Positions 1 to 9,121 of a DNA stretch of 64,000 nucleotides are shown here, piece after piece (within the stretch, counting starts at the first letter, position 1; each line of letters begins with the position of its first letter). The stretch is from Nostoc carneum NIES-2107 (lineage in GTDB: Bacteria > Cyanobacteriota > Cyanobacteriia > Cyanobacteriales > Nostocaceae), in assembly GCA_002368155.1 (NCBI GenBank), contig AP018180.1:7682561-7746560 (forward strand), in the 5' to 3' direction. The translations under genes and the position numbers were made by a program. The notes beneath the pieces are model-generated. The model had not been told where the DNA came from and searched no databases. It saw only the letters and a list, made by a program, of their open reading frames with translations.

Positions 1-238
1 TATCCCAATCACAACGGAGTTGGCGACTACTACATCGCCCTAAAGCAGCAGCTTCTTCTGGGGTTGGGGCATTATGGATCGCGGGTATAATTACCGCATC
101 AATACTGCCAACAAACTTTTGTGCTTGATAATAATGCTCAACAGTTGCCCAGTAAGTACCCTGGATTTGAATTCCATGCGGAGAAAAGTTAGAAAAACAG
201 CCATAAGGCTGCCAAACCTTGTAAAAGTAAATAGTCAT
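1..238 (-). CDS. NADAR (YbiA/RibX-like) N-glycosidase, N-terminal part, cut by window edge
   Basis: On the minus strand an open frame starts at an ATG at 238 and runs off the left edge, giving about 79 residues. The translation begins MTIYFYKVWQPYGCFSN and continues with a YWATVEHYYQAQKF stretch and an APTPEEAAALGR stretch. These are hallmarks of the NADAR/DUF1768 family (YbiA in E. coli), which hydrolyses the N-glycosidic bond of damaged riboflavin intermediates or ADP-ribosyl derivatives. The 'GCFSNFSPHG' and 'W.TVEHYYQAQKF' blocks include family-conserved residues. Plus-strand reading frames in this stretch are shadows. The C-terminal half lies outside the window, so completeness cannot be judged. 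The family call is firm; the substrate in this organism is not known. Confidence 0.85.
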   Translation of the reverse strand, partial: MTIYFYKVWQPYGCFSNFSPHGIQIQGTYWATVEHYYQAQKFVGSIDAVIIPAIHNAPTPEEAAALGRCSSRQLRCDWD

Positions 239-419
239 TTGAAAATTGCTCTTGAATATCAATTTATATCATGCCTGGAGATGGTAATTAGAGTCTGCAA
301 AAACTCCCTAACAGGAAATTTTCTACTTTCAAATCAACGCTAGCATTTGCCTCTAGATAGAAGATATTCCTGTGGTGAAAGTTCTAAGGTAGTAAAAATG
401 CTAATCTACGAGGTTGAGC
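239..419. other. Divergent intergenic region between NADAR gene and DUF2243 gene
   Basis: These 181 bases separate two divergently transcribed genes and must hold both promoters. No clear -35/-10 pair or operator could be assigned. A GAGG ribosome-binding site at about 410-413 precedes the ATG at 420 by six bases. Confidence 0.4.
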
Positions 420-902
420 ATGGAGGCGAATAGTGAGAAACTCAAGCAACCGACACCGCTAATTGCTGCTGGTATTTTCCTGGGTTTAGGTTTAGGTGGA
501 TTTGTGGATGGCATCGTACTGCATCAAATCCTCCAATGGCATCATATGTTAAGTAATGTGAGACCGCTAACTAATGACTCAAATATAGATTTGAACATGG
601 TCTGGGATGGATTATTTCATGCCTTGGACTGGTTACTCACAGTAATTGGAGTAGCTTTGTTATGGCGTGCAGGCGGGCGTGAAGATGTTCCTTGGTCATC
701 CCAAACTTTTCTGGGATCTATCCTTTTTGGTTTTGGATTATTTAATGTAGTGGAAGGGCTAATTGACCATCAAATTCTCGGCATTCATCATGTGAAACCA
801 GGGCCAAATCAGTTAGCTTGGGATATAGGATTTTTAATATTTGGAGCGCTACTTATTGTTGTTGGGTGGTTGATGATTAAAATTAGAAAAGTAGCAGAAT
901 AA
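420..902 (+). CDS. DUF2243 family integral membrane protein
   Basis: The product is about 160 residues with four likely membrane spans, starting near residues 16, 63, 97 and 130. The paired motifs 'GGFVDGIVLHQILQWHHMLS' near the N-terminus and 'VVEGLIDHQILGIHHV' in the second half are the internal repeat typical of DUF2243. They place His and Asp residues at membrane boundaries, suggesting metal or haem contact, but no function is established for the family. The ATG at 420 is preferred over a TTG at 414 because the GAGG sequence directly before 414 is spaced correctly only for the ATG. The gene stands alone. The next gene is on the other strand and ends only 13 bases away, so the two are convergent. 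Confidence 0.85.
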   Translation: MEANSEKLKQPTPLIAAGIFLGLGLGGFVDGIVLHQILQWHHMLSNVRPLTNDSNIDLNMVWDGLFHALDWLLTVIGVALLWRAGGREDVPWSSQTFLGSILFGFGLFNVVEGLIDHQILGIHHVKPGPNQLAWDIGFLIFGALLIVVGWLMIKIRKVAE

Positions 903-915
903 TCAACAGTTATAA

Positions 916-2526
916 CTAAGCCCCAAAAATCTTTTTATCGTGACCTACCCATTCTTTTTCGCGTAAAAGATATTTTTGAATTTTGCCAGTACTAGTTTTT
1001 GGTAGGGAAGTAAATTCAATCGCACTAGGACATTTAAAAGCCGCAATTTGACTGCGACAAAATTGCATTAATTCTTGTTCTGTAACTTGCATTCCTTCTT
1101 TGAGGGTAACAAATGCTTTAGGAACTTCACCGCGTTTAGGATGAGGGATGGAAATTACAGCACATTCTAATACTGCTTCATGACGGTAAAGGCATTGTTC
1201 AACTTCAATACTAGAGACATTTTCACCACTAGTAATTATGATATCTTTCATGCGATCGCGCACTTCAATATAACCATCTGGATGCATTACCGCTAAATCA
1301 CCACTGTGAAACCATCCCCCATGAAATGCACGTTCTGTGGCTTTGGGGTCGTTATAATAACCCGTCATCACCATATTTCCTTCCATCACCACTTCACCCA
1401 TTGTTCGTCCATCCGCAGGGACATCATGCATATTTTTATCTACAACTCGCAAACCATCTGCACCTATATAAGGTACGCCTTGACGCGCCATGAGTTTGGC
1501 TTTTTCTGCTATATCTAAATCTTCCCAATTTGATTGATATTCGCAAACTGTATAAGGGCCATATACTTCCGTCAAACCATAAACGTGAATAATTTTCGCG
1601 CCTATTTCGCTCATTTTGGCAATCAAAGTTGGAGAAGGTGGTGCGCCTGCTGTTGTGATTGTGAGTGGTGCTGCTAAAACTTGCGGACAGTTAGGATGAT
1701 TTAGGAGTGAAATGAGAACTACAGGCGCAGCATTAAAGTGTGTGACTTTTTCCTGTGCAATTAAATTCCAGACAGTACCAGGGTGGAATTTACGCAAACA
1801 AATATGAGTACCACCTATAGCTGTTACCGCCCAAGTAAAACACCAACCATTGCAGTGAAACATGGGCAAAGTCCAGAGATAAACTGAGTTAGGCGTTAAT
1901 GTAGTTTCAATAATTTCACCTAAAGAATTCAGATATGCGCCTCGGTGGGAGTACATTACACCTTTGGGTTTGCCAGAAGTGCCACTTGTATAATTAATAG
2001 AAATTGTCTCCATTTCATCAGCAATTAGCCAAGGTAATTCCGCATTACTACCAGTTTGGATAAATGCTTCATAATCTTCACCTGCTAAAGGCTCGAATTC
2101 TGCTACATCACTAATATTGATAATCTGTTTGACAGTTTCTAAACTATCTTGAATCGGTCGAATAATATTTGCTAATTCTGTATCAACAAATAAAAACTTA
2201 GCACTACAATCATTTAATATATAAGCAACCTCTTGTGGTGCTAATCGCGTATTAATAGATACTAAAACACCGCCAGCTAAAGGCACAGCAAAATGGGCTT
2301 CTAGCATGGGGGGAGTATTGAAACAAAAAAAGGCGACGCGATCGCCTTTTTCGAGTCCTGCATGACGTAAAGCTGAAGCTAGACAATTTATCCGTTCTGC
2401 AAATTCAGCGTAAGTGAAGCGTTTTTGTTTATATATAATCGCAACTTTATGACTATATACTTTAGCATTGCGTTTAATAAATGTTAAAGGAGTGAGAATG
2501 CTGCGGTAAACTGCTTCAGGGTTCAT
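916..2526 (-). CDS. AMP-dependent acyl-CoA synthetase/ligase
   Basis: This is a 536-residue member of the ANL adenylating superfamily. It has the P-loop-like motif YTSGTSGKPKGVMYSH (near residue 180), the HVYGLTEVYGP motif (A5 region), a 'GWFHSGDLAV' motif and a C-terminal catalytic lysine in 'PKTSTGKIQKYLLR'. It would activate a carboxylic acid with ATP and transfer it to CoA. The overall sequence resembles the medium/long-chain and plant AAE-type enzymes rather than acetyl-CoA synthetase. I start it at the ATG at 2526. A longer version from a TTG at 2547 would translate part of a heptamer tandem repeat (2533-2560) and is unlikely. It is far from the siderophore cluster and nothing ties it to that pathway. 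Confidence 0.9.
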   Translation of the reverse strand: MNPEAVYRSILTPLTFIKRNAKVYSHKVAIIYKQKRFTYAEFAERINCLASALRHAGLEKGDRVAFFCFNTPPMLEAHFAVPLAGGVLVSINTRLAPQEVAYILNDCSAKFLFVDTELANIIRPIQDSLETVKQIINISDVAEFEPLAGEDYEAFIQTGSNAELPWLIADEMETISINYTSGTSGKPKGVMYSHRGAYLNSLGEIIETTLTPNSVYLWTLPMFHCNGWCFTWAVTAIGGTHICLRKFHPGTVWNLIAQEKVTHFNAAPVVLISLLNHPNCPQVLAAPLTITTAGAPPSPTLIAKMSEIGAKIIHVYGLTEVYGPYTVCEYQSNWEDLDIAEKAKLMARQGVPYIGADGLRVVDKNMHDVPADGRTMGEVVMEGNMVMTGYYNDPKATERAFHGGWFHSGDLAVMHPDGYIEVRDRMKDIIITSGENVSSIEVEQCLYRHEAVLECAVISIPHPKRGEVPKAFVTLKEGMQVTEQELMQFCRSQIAAFKCPSAIEFTSLPKTSTGKIQKYLLREKEWVGHDKKIFGA

Positions 2527-2532
2527 GGCTAA

Positions 2533-2560
2533 AGAGTCAAGAGTCAAGGGTCAAGAGTCA
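2533..2560. repeat. STRR: four tandem heptamers AGAGTCA
   Basis: Four contiguous copies of a 7-mer (AGAGTCA, AGAGTCA, AGGGTCA, AGAGTCA) lie directly upstream of the acyl-CoA synthetase ATG. Short tandemly repeated heptamers of this kind are typical of heterocystous cyanobacteria. Confidence 0.85.
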
Positions 2561-2715
2561 AAAATTTATTAGAAATGTTTGTTTTTTCTAACTAACAATT
2601 CAGAAATCCAAATGGAGTGTAAAAAGGTTAAGATTCCCACTCAGGAGCATATCACACAGAAGTTACTTAATACTACTCTGTTAAGCGTTTTGAACTCAAA
2701 ATTGATTTTGGGAAA

Positions 2716-2743
2716 AAGGTTAAAGGTTAAGGGTTAAAGGTTT
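2716..2743. repeat. STRR: four tandem heptamers AAGGTTA
   Basis: Four contiguous 7-mers (AAGGTTA, AAGGTTA, AGGGTTA, AAGGTTT) lie in the same intergenic region. A degenerate reverse-complement run follows at about 2764-2780. Confidence 0.8.
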
Positions 2744-2950
2744 TTTCTTTCCCTTGAACCATTCCCCTTTTTACCCTTAACCGACAAGTATTGAGAGTTA
2801 CTTATAATCGTAGGGGCACAATATGTTGTACTCCCAGCCATATCAATTATTTACTTAAAACATCTATGGATAAGGATTTTCAATCAAGATAACTTCTATC
2901 CTGATGGTCGAGCCTTATGTAAAATCATTTGACATTTGACATTTAAATAC

Positions 2951-2970
2951 AGACGCGATTAATCGCGTCT
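2951..2970. repeat. Perfect 20-base palindrome downstream of RNase T2 gene
   Basis: The sequence AGACGCGATTAATCGCGTCT is identical to its reverse complement. It lies 14 bases beyond the stop codon of the minus-strand RNase gene, so in the RNA it could form a ten-base stem. No U-tract follows. It may be a dispersed repeat that also stabilises the 3' end. Confidence 0.7.
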
Positions 2971-2983
2971 CTCCAACTCTTGA

Positions 2984-3652
2984 CTACCTAACATTTCTCA
3001 CCAAAAAATCTGCTTGTCCGCAACTAGTGCGAGACCGTTTGAGAATTTCTTCGCTACAAACACCAGGTTGACCGTCTTTAGAGTAACAAAAGAATACTTC
3101 TTGTAAAAATCTTCCAGAACCGGAACAATAAGGCGCTATAGCATTAGGATTTAATTCTGAATTGGCACTAACAAATGCATTTTGTAATCCATTAATAGTA
3201 GTGCGAAAAGGTTTGTTAGGACGATTATAAGCTGTGGGAATAGCCACAGAATCTTTTAACTGCTTCGATAATTTTAAGTATTCTTTAGGAGTTTTACCTG
3301 AACAAGTACCATGTTTTTCCCATTCATGGTCATATAGTTTTGGGCTAGGAAACAAACCTGCAAACTCTTGCTTTAATTTTTTCGGTAATTTTTCAGAGGA
3401 ACAATTAGCTGGATAACCCTTTTGGTATTGGGGCCACAAACCATGTAAGACAAAACCAAGTTTTTTACCTGCTTTGCACTGCTGTGGATCGCGATCGCCA
3501 TTGTTGGCGCAGTAATCTGGTGACCATGATAAGGTCAGTACGTAAAAATCAAACTGGCCGGGAGTTCCGCGATTTTGGGCGCTAACAGCGTTAGGAATAG
3601 CAAAGCTAGTAATCAACAGCGAAGATGCTACCAGTATATTTTTAAACTGCAT
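2984..3652 (-). CDS. Secreted ribonuclease T2 family protein
   Basis: The product is 222 residues with both catalytic segments of the RNase T2 family: HGLWPQ (His about residue 70) and HEWEKHGTC (His109, Glu110, Lys113, His114). These perform acid-base cleavage of single-stranded RNA via 2',3'-cyclic phosphates. Eight or more cysteines suggest disulphides, which fits an extracytoplasmic enzyme. Starting at the ATG at 3652 gives a textbook signal peptide (MQFKNILVASSLLITSF...AVSA, cleavage near residue 25). A longer frame from 3724 would add a charged leader that spoils it. It is a single gene, with a CAP-domain gene divergent upstream. Likely a periplasmic or exported nutrient-scavenging RNase. 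Confidence 0.93.
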   Translation of the reverse strand: MQFKNILVASSLLITSFAIPNAVSAQNRGTPGQFDFYVLTLSWSPDYCANNGDRDPQQCKAGKKLGFVLHGLWPQYQKGYPANCSSEKLPKKLKQEFAGLFPSPKLYDHEWEKHGTCSGKTPKEYLKLSKQLKDSVAIPTAYNRPNKPFRTTINGLQNAFVSANSELNPNAIAPYCSGSGRFLQEVFFCYSKDGQPGVCSEEILKRSRTSCGQADFLVRNVR

Positions 3653-3866
3653 ATTCACAGGGAGATTTTTCGGTAATGAAAGTGACAGCCTATACATTAA
3701 CTCAGAGCAGTAAAAAATCGTCAATAGCGATCACAGGCATTCCCTATAACAGGCTTTTCTGGCAAAATATCAGTAATACTGCTGACTATGCTGCGGCGAA
3801 ATTAGTTCAGTATGCATCTGTAGTTATACAGTAATTTGTGCATCCCTAAAGCTTGGATAACTAAAA

Positions 3867-4529
3867 ATGAGGACAAAAAGCAAAGTTGATATTTGGTGGC
3901 GATATTTTTTCTTATTTACAGCGCTAATCATTTCTAGACCAACTTTTCATTTTGTTAACCAGGCTTTACGAGGACAGCCGCTAGATTTTAACTATTTCTG
4001 GAGTGAACTCTCATTAGAAAAAGTTTTGGCTGCGGGTCTTTACAATGGCGATGGTGGGGCAGACTGGAAAATAGGCAAACCAAAAGCTACAATCTGGAAT
4101 GCCGAACAGTTGCGTTCTCTACCAGAAATCAAAGAATTCGCCCTAGAAATAGTAAACCGCGATCGCAATTTAAATTATTTACCTAATTTGCGGCAAGACA
4201 CCATACTTTCCCTAACCGCCCAACGTCACGCAGAAGATATGCTGGCGCGCAATTATTTTAGTCATATTTCTCTTGAAGGTAAAAGTCCGCGCGATCGCTA
4301 TCTTTCACTAGGTGGTACTCCCGGTAAAGGGGTGGCTGAAAACATTCTGCAAAGCAATACACAGGGTTTCGGCTTCACATACGGCGAAGCCGAAAAATTT
4401 CAACGCGGTTGGATGTACAGCAATGGACATCGAGAAAATCTTCTCGCAGTTCAATACACCAAATTTGGTTATGGAATTGCAACTGGTGTAGATGGGCGGA
4501 TTTATGCAGTGCAAATGTTTGCAGAATAA
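3867..4529 (+). CDS. CAP (SCP/YkwD-like) domain protein, exported
   Basis: The product is 220 residues. The N-terminus has a hydrophobic segment (about residues 10-32) that should act as an uncleaved anchor or signal. The C-terminal part (about 90-220) is a CAP domain: LTAQRHAEDMLARNYFSH, then SPRDRYLSLGG, GVAENIL, the GW...GHRENLL block and a final YAVQMFAE strand. The His and Glu residues of the CAP cavity (H in RHAEDM, E in GVAEN, H in NGHREN) are present. Bacterial CAP proteins are secreted and of mostly unknown function. Upstream, 3653-3866 holds a divergent promoter region shared with the RNase gene. Confidence 0.88.
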   Translation: MRTKSKVDIWWRYFFLFTALIISRPTFHFVNQALRGQPLDFNYFWSELSLEKVLAAGLYNGDGGADWKIGKPKATIWNAEQLRSLPEIKEFALEIVNRDRNLNYLPNLRQDTILSLTAQRHAEDMLARNYFSHISLEGKSPRDRYLSLGGTPGKGVAENILQSNTQGFGFTYGEAEKFQRGWMYSNGHRENLLAVQYTKFGYGIATGVDGRIYAVQMFAE

Positions 4530-4669
4530 TTGGTGAAGGGGGAAAAGGTAAAAGGGGAATGGGAAAGAACAAAGATTTAACCTTTCCCCAAACCAATTCC
4601 AATTTAAAATCTTATCCCTTCCACAATATTTATTGATTCAATCTAAAATCACCGAATTTTAGATTTTAA

Positions 4670-4704
4670 ATTTTGGATTCCATCAAAAATCGGCAATCCA
4701 AAAT
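4670..4704. terminator. Hairpin between convergent CAP and UbiD genes
   Basis: A perfect 10-base stem (ATTTTGGATT at 4670-4679 with AATCCAAAAT at 4695-4704) encloses a 15-base loop. It lies between two converging genes and is AT-rich. It could act as a bidirectional terminator, although similar TTTTAGATTTT repeats are dispersed in such genomes. Confidence 0.45.
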
Positions 4705-4715
4705 CTAAAATTGAT

Positions 4716-6224
4716 TCACTTCATATCGTAGCCAAAAAGATTGGGGTCAACTTCGCCTAATTGCAAATCTGCTAAACCATACTCAGCCCAGCGTCGATCA
4801 ACCATTGCGGCGACATCTGGATCTGATTCTAGTGGCGCGCCCCATTCATGTTCGGTTTCTGGGGGAATTTTGGTGGTAGCATCAATTCCCATGCGTCCAC
4901 CTAAACCAATTTTCTCGCTGGCGAAATCTAAAGTATCAAAGGGTGTATTCGGTAAAATAAACACGTCTCTGGTGGGGTCAACTTTAGAACTAATTGCCCA
5001 GACAACTTGGCGCGGATCGCGAATATTGATATCTTTATCCACCACAATCACAAACTTGGTGTAAGTAAATTGTGGTAAAGCACTCCAAAATGCCAAAGCT
5101 GCTCGCCTTGCTTGTCCAGGATATGCTTTATCAATGGAAATAATCGCCGCTTTGTAACTCAAAGCTTCCATTGGTAAGAAGAAATCGACAATTTCCGAGA
5201 CTTGTTGTCGCAAAATAGGCGTGTAAATCCGATTGAGTGCGATCGCCATCATCGCTTCTTCTTTGGGTGGACGACCGCTAAATGTTGTTAAGTAAATCGG
5301 ATCTTTGCGGTGTGTCATACACTGAAAGCGGATTAATGGCGAATCCTCAACACCGCCGTAATAACCCATGTGGTCGCCAAAAGGCCCATCTGGTAACACT
5401 TCTCCTGGTGTAATCGTTCCTTCTAACACAAACTCTGCATCTGCGGGAACTTCCAAATCTACAGTTTTGCATTTAGCCAACTGCACCCCAGAACCACCAT
5501 ACAGTCCAGCAAACAGCCATTCTGATAAATCTACAGGTATGGGTGTAGCCGCAGCCATGATAATTAAGGGATCTACACCCAATGCGATCGCAATTTCTAA
5601 TTTTTTACCTTGTTCTGCGGCTTTGCGTAAATGTCTCGCCCCACCCCGCACCGATAACCAATGCACGGTCATGGTATTTTTAGATTGCAGTTGCAAGCGA
5701 TACACACCCACATTTGGCGTACCTGTTTCACAATCCTTAGTAATTACTAATCCTAGGGTAATAATCTTGCCAGCATCACCCACATAAGGACGTATTAAAG
5801 GCAACTTATTTAAATCTAAATCTTCACCTTGAATGACTACCTGCTGACAAGCGGGGAAAAAGTCGCGTCCTGGTTTAGCTTTTAGGACATCAAACAGCAC
5901 CTTACCAAAATCTATCGCTTGAGAAATCTTCTTTGGCGGCTTGGGTTGTTGCAGCATACTCAGTTTTTTACCCAGAGTTTCCAACTCTTCTGGATGCTGC
6001 ATATTCATCGCCCAGCAGATCCTTTCCACAGTTCCCATCAAATTCACCGCCACCGGGAAGGATGCGCCTTTAACATTTTCAAACAGTAACCCCGGCCCAC
6101 CTTTTTGCAGCATCCGGTTAGAAATCTCCGCAATCTCTAACTCTGGGTCAACTAAAGCAGAAATTCGCTGTAATTGTCCTCTTTCTTCCAGAATTTTGAT
6201 AAATCCCCGCAAATCTCTCGCCAT
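4716..6224 (-). CDS. UbiD-family prenyl-FMN-dependent decarboxylase
   Basis: This is a full-length 502-residue UbiD family protein beginning MARDLRGFIKILEERGQL. It has the family motifs LLFENVKG, the ELPDGPFGDHMGYYGG-type block (here GEVLPDGPFGDHMGYYGG), and the Arg/Glu-rich active-site region. UbiD enzymes reversibly decarboxylate (hetero)aromatic acids using prenylated FMN made by UbiX. In cyanobacteria the orthologue is thought to decarboxylate 4-hydroxy-3-prenylbenzoate on the way to plastoquinone. No ubiX is visible nearby. It is a monocistronic-looking gene, and a long empty region precedes its start. Confidence 0.93.
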   Translation of the reverse strand: MARDLRGFIKILEERGQLQRISALVDPELEIAEISNRMLQKGGPGLLFENVKGASFPVAVNLMGTVERICWAMNMQHPEELETLGKKLSMLQQPKPPKKISQAIDFGKVLFDVLKAKPGRDFFPACQQVVIQGEDLDLNKLPLIRPYVGDAGKIITLGLVITKDCETGTPNVGVYRLQLQSKNTMTVHWLSVRGGARHLRKAAEQGKKLEIAIALGVDPLIIMAAATPIPVDLSEWLFAGLYGGSGVQLAKCKTVDLEVPADAEFVLEGTITPGEVLPDGPFGDHMGYYGGVEDSPLIRFQCMTHRKDPIYLTTFSGRPPKEEAMMAIALNRIYTPILRQQVSEIVDFFLPMEALSYKAAIISIDKAYPGQARRAALAFWSALPQFTYTKFVIVVDKDINIRDPRQVVWAISSKVDPTRDVFILPNTPFDTLDFASEKIGLGGRMGIDATTKIPPETEHEWGAPLESDPDVAAMVDRRWAEYGLADLQLGEVDPNLFGYDMK

Positions 6225-7018
6225 TGTTTTAGTAAAGCTGAATAATTAAGAACTGTGAAGCGCTCTCTTATATTATTAGCTAATTCTTCGCCCTTTCACA
6301 TCCAATTTTAGATTTTAAATGCAAACTCCAAAGTTTTATAATTTCCTGTGAAACACTAGATGAGGTTCATTATTTTCATCTAAGTAACTAGGATTTTTGC
6401 CCATAGTCTTCTAGGTTGTTGACTCCCGCAAGCCAGTATTTATGACCACCTTAGAAGGATAAATCAGGCTGAATAACAGTAAAAATTGGATATTTGACGA
6501 ATATACCCAGGAAAATACCCTTTATAGCTGGGAAATATTGATTTTAAACTTTATTGTACCTTGCTTATCTTATTTGAGAGTAGAGAAGTAGCTCGATATT
6601 TTGACAATAATTATGCTTTGAAAGTTGAGATTTATTTTTATTAATGACTCTGCGAGTTAAAAATTACGCAGATTTAGGAGGCTGCGATCGCTCTCCTTGA
6701 ATATGACAATGTAACTATCAAAGGCTGTCTCAGGTTAGTTGCTTTCCCCAACCTTATATTTGCCAATACGCAGATTGCCTCGTCTTCTGTTCATGAAACT
6801 AGCACAGAAACAGTTGAAAAAAACTACTAATAAGTATAAAGTATAATCTTGTGAATCATCGCTCACCTGAGGCTGCAAAGCTAAATATTATAGGGATGTA
6901 CCTCGTCTAAATACTTGATAGTTCTATAAAAATTCTCAATTATGATGTTGGAATTGCAAATGTCAAAGAGGACACGACTAGCTTACCTAAATGAAGATAA
7001 TTTTCAATTAATCAAAAG
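6225..7018. other. Long gene-free region upstream of the Fec-type importer operon
   Basis: About 790 bases with stop codons in all frames and no convincing short gene or tRNA. It must contain the divergent promoters of ubiD and of the iron-siderophore importer. A possible sigma-70 pair is TTGAAA (6814-6819), 15 bases, TATAAA (6835-6840), but the spacing is short. GAAGATAATTTTCAATTA near 6992 resembles half of a Fur box only weakly. One HIP1 octamer is present near 6683. Confidence 0.35.
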
Positions 7019-8053
7019 ATGATGACAAGAGCAACCACAGCATCGCCCAGGAACTGGAACAAACCGAAAATATCGCCATTAGCGGGTCTAATTCTGGGCA
7101 TACTGATTCTGTTAACTTGCTTGGTGTACAGCGTTACTTTAGGCGCAGCAGAAATACCTATAAAAAAGATTGTAGAATCCTTTATCATATTTGACGGTTC
7201 TTACGAACATCTGGTGATCCAGACAGTGAGATTACCGCGATCGCTCATTGCGCTGCTTGTAGGAGCAGCCTTAGCAGTCTCCGGTGCATTAATACAAGGT
7301 TTGACACGCAACCCCTTAGCAGACCCAGGAATTTTAGGTATTGAGTCAGGAGCCGCATTAGCTGTAGTTGCCACAATTTTTGTGTTTGGTAGCCCCTCTG
7401 TAAGTGTTTTAACCATTGTGGCCTTTGTAGGTGCAGGTGCAACCGCAATGTTAGTCTACTTGCTGGGTTCTTTAGGAAAGGGAGGAGCCACCCCATTAAA
7501 TCTCACCGTAGCAGGTGCAGCACTCACGGCTTTGATTTCTTCCCTCACCACGGCTATTCTCATCGTCAGTCAACGCACCTTAGAAGAAATTCGCTTTTGG
7601 TTGGCGGGTTCCCTAGCTGGGCGGGATATCAATATATTATTGTCAGCATTACCTTTCGTCGTGATTGGCTTAGTAGTAGCTTTTGCCCTTGGTAGACAAA
7701 TTACAACCATGAGTCTGGGCGAAGATGTAGCTAAAGGTTTAGGTCAACAGACAGCTTGGGTGAAAATTACCACTGCGATCGCAATTGTGTTACTGGCGGG
7801 AAGTTCAGTATCTCTAGCTGGGCCAGTTGGCTTCATTGGCTTAGTCGTTCCCCATATCGTGCGGTTTTTTATCAAAGCCGATTACCGTTGGATTTTGCCT
7901 TATTCAGCAATAGTTGGTGCAAGTTTACTTTTAGTTGCAGATGTAGCAGCGCGTGTATTACTCAAACCCCAGGAATTACCTGTGGGAGTAATGACAGCAT
8001 TGATTGGCGCACCCTTTTTTGTCTACTTGGCTAAATCGAAGGTGAAAAAATGA
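7019..8053 (+). CDS. Iron-siderophore ABC transporter permease (FecCD family)
   Basis: The product is 344 residues with about ten membrane spans. It is a BtuC/FecCD-type importer permease. Diagnostic stretches are LPRSLIALLVGAALAVSGALIQG, the '[16 protein letters not shown]' loop, and the cytoplasmic ATPase-coupling segment 'SLGEDVAKGLG'. The GPVGFIGLVVPHIVRF motif is also typical. It would form a heterodimeric inner-membrane channel with the next gene product and import Fe(III)-siderophore handed over by a periplasmic binding protein. The following gene overlaps it by four bases (ATGA), indicating translational coupling. The start is the ATG at 7019; a second ATG follows immediately at 7022. 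Confidence 0.95.
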   Translation: MMTRATTASPRNWNKPKISPLAGLILGILILLTCLVYSVTLGAAEIPIKKIVESFIIFDGSYEHLVIQTVRLPRSLIALLVGAALAVSGALIQGLTRNPLADPGILGIESGAALAVVATIFVFGSPSVSVLTIVAFVGAGATAMLVYLLGSLGKGGATPLNLTVAGAALTALISSLTTAILIVSQRTLEEIRFWLAGSLAGRDINILLSALPFVVIGLVVAFALGRQITTMSLGEDVAKGLGQQTAWVKITTAIAIVLLAGSSVSLAGPVGFIGLVVPHIVRFFIKADYRWILPYSAIVGASLLLVADVAARVLLKPQELPVGVMTALIGAPFFVYLAKSKVKK

Positions 8054-9090
8054 ACTTGGATTGGCTTGTCATCCGTTCCGAGGCGATATCTTTTCGCATA
8101 GATCGACGTGTACCTTTAATGCTGCTATTTCTGGTAATAGCGGTTGTGGTTGCGATGGTGATGAATTTAGGGCGGGGTGAGTATCCAATTGCACCCTTAG
8201 ATATCGTTAAAACTGTATTGGGTATAGATACAGGTAACCGAGATCATGCTTTTGTAATTTATAACCTGCGTCTACCTCGTACTCTCGTAGCTTTCATGCT
8301 GGGAATGGCATTAGCTGTTTCTGGCACAATCTTTCAAGGTATCACCCGTAATCCCTTAGCCGATCCCGGCATTATTGGCATCAATGCAGGAGCCAGCCTA
8401 GCAGCAGTTTCCGTAATTGTGTTATTTCCATCAGCACCTATTTACACTTTGCCTTTATCAGCTTTTGTTGGTGCTTTATTGATGGCTGGTTTAATTTACT
8501 CCTTAGCTTGGAACAATGGTAGTTCTCCGGTTTTGTTTATTTTAATGGGTGTGGGATTATCTGCGATCGCCAGTGCTTTCACCAGCTTATTAATTACCTT
8601 TGGCGATATTTATAGCGTCAGTGATGCACTGGTTTGGTTAGCTGGTAGCGTTTATGGTCGTACCTGGGAACAAGTCTTTTCCTTCTTTCCTTGGTTAATT
8701 ATTTTTGTCCCAATGGCGTTGATACTAGCCAGACATTTAGATGCCTTAAATTTGGGCGATGATGTAGCCAAAGGTTTAGGAACTCGTGTGGAATGGCAAC
8801 GGGGTTTGTTGGTACTAGTGGCTGTAGCCTTAGCAGGTGCAGGAGTTGCCACAGCAGGAATGATTGGTTTTGTAGGATTAATTTCCCCCCATTTAGGAAG
8901 GCAGTTAGTAGGTACAAATCATCAAGGTTTAATTCCCACTTCTGCATTGTTGGGTGGAATGTTAGTTGTAGTAGCAGATTTTATCGGCAGAACCCTATTT
9001 GCACCTATCGAAATTCCTTGTGGTGTGGTGACAGCAGCTGTTGGTGCGCCTTACTTTCTCTATTTGTTAATTCGGAATCGCAAAAAATAG
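8050..9090 (+). CDS. Iron-siderophore ABC transporter permease (FecCD family), second subunit
   Basis: A 346-residue paralogue of the preceding gene product and its likely heterodimer partner. It carries the same signatures: [39 protein letters not shown], the coupling helix [11 protein letters not shown], and [16 protein letters not shown]. About ten membrane helices are expected. The start codon overlaps the stop of the previous gene, and the ATPase gene follows after 31 bases containing three heptamer repeats. The paired FecC/FecD-like arrangement with an ATPase but no adjacent binding protein suggests that the lipoproteins encoded at 14555 and 19852 feed this transporter. Confidence 0.95.
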   Translation: MNLDWLVIRSEAISFRIDRRVPLMLLFLVIAVVVAMVMNLGRGEYPIAPLDIVKTVLGIDTGNRDHAFVIYNLRLPRTLVAFMLGMALAVSGTIFQGITRNPLADPGIIGINAGASLAAVSVIVLFPSAPIYTLPLSAFVGALLMAGLIYSLAWNNGSSPVLFILMGVGLSAIASAFTSLLITFGDIYSVSDALVWLAGSVYGRTWEQVFSFFPWLIIFVPMALILARHLDALNLGDDVAKGLGTRVEWQRGLLVLVAVALAGAGVATAGMIGFVGLISPHLGRQLVGTNHQGLIPTSALLGGMLVVVADFIGRTLFAPIEIPCGVVTAAVGAPYFLYLLIRNRKK

Positions 9091-9110
9091 TCAACCGTCA
9101 ACGGTCAACA
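9090..9110. repeat. STRR: three heptamers GTCAACN between fec genes
   Basis: Three tandem 7-mers (GTCAACC, GTCAACG, GTCAACA) begin at the last base of the permease stop codon and fill most of the gap to the ATPase gene. Confidence 0.8.
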
Positions 9111-9121
9111 TAACAATAAAT

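Larger units (their letters stand above)
2527..2983. other. Intergenic region rich in short repeats
   Basis: About 450 bases without a gene, between the acyl-CoA synthetase start and the RNase T2 stop. It holds two heptamer tandem repeats (2533-2560 and 2716-2743) and a perfect 20-base palindrome (2951-2970). I see no RNA gene. The promoter of the acyl-CoA synthetase should lie here but could not be pinpointed. Confidence 0.6.

Noticed and set aside
74-343. Plus-strand open frame of 89 residues at the left edge
   Set aside because: Its sequence has no family features, while the minus strand here encodes a clear NADAR/YbiA protein. It is a shadow.
2527-2547. N-terminal extension of the acyl-CoA synthetase from a TTG
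   Set aside because: The extra residues would come from a heptamer tandem repeat. The ATG at 2526 fits the family start.
2716-2780. Possible CRISPR-like array
   Set aside because: The repeats are contiguous 7-mers without spacers. They are STRR-type repeats, not CRISPR.
6980-7018. Fur box before the importer operon
   Set aside because: GATAATTTTCAATTA matches only half of the Fur consensus, and AT-rich DNA gives such matches by chance.
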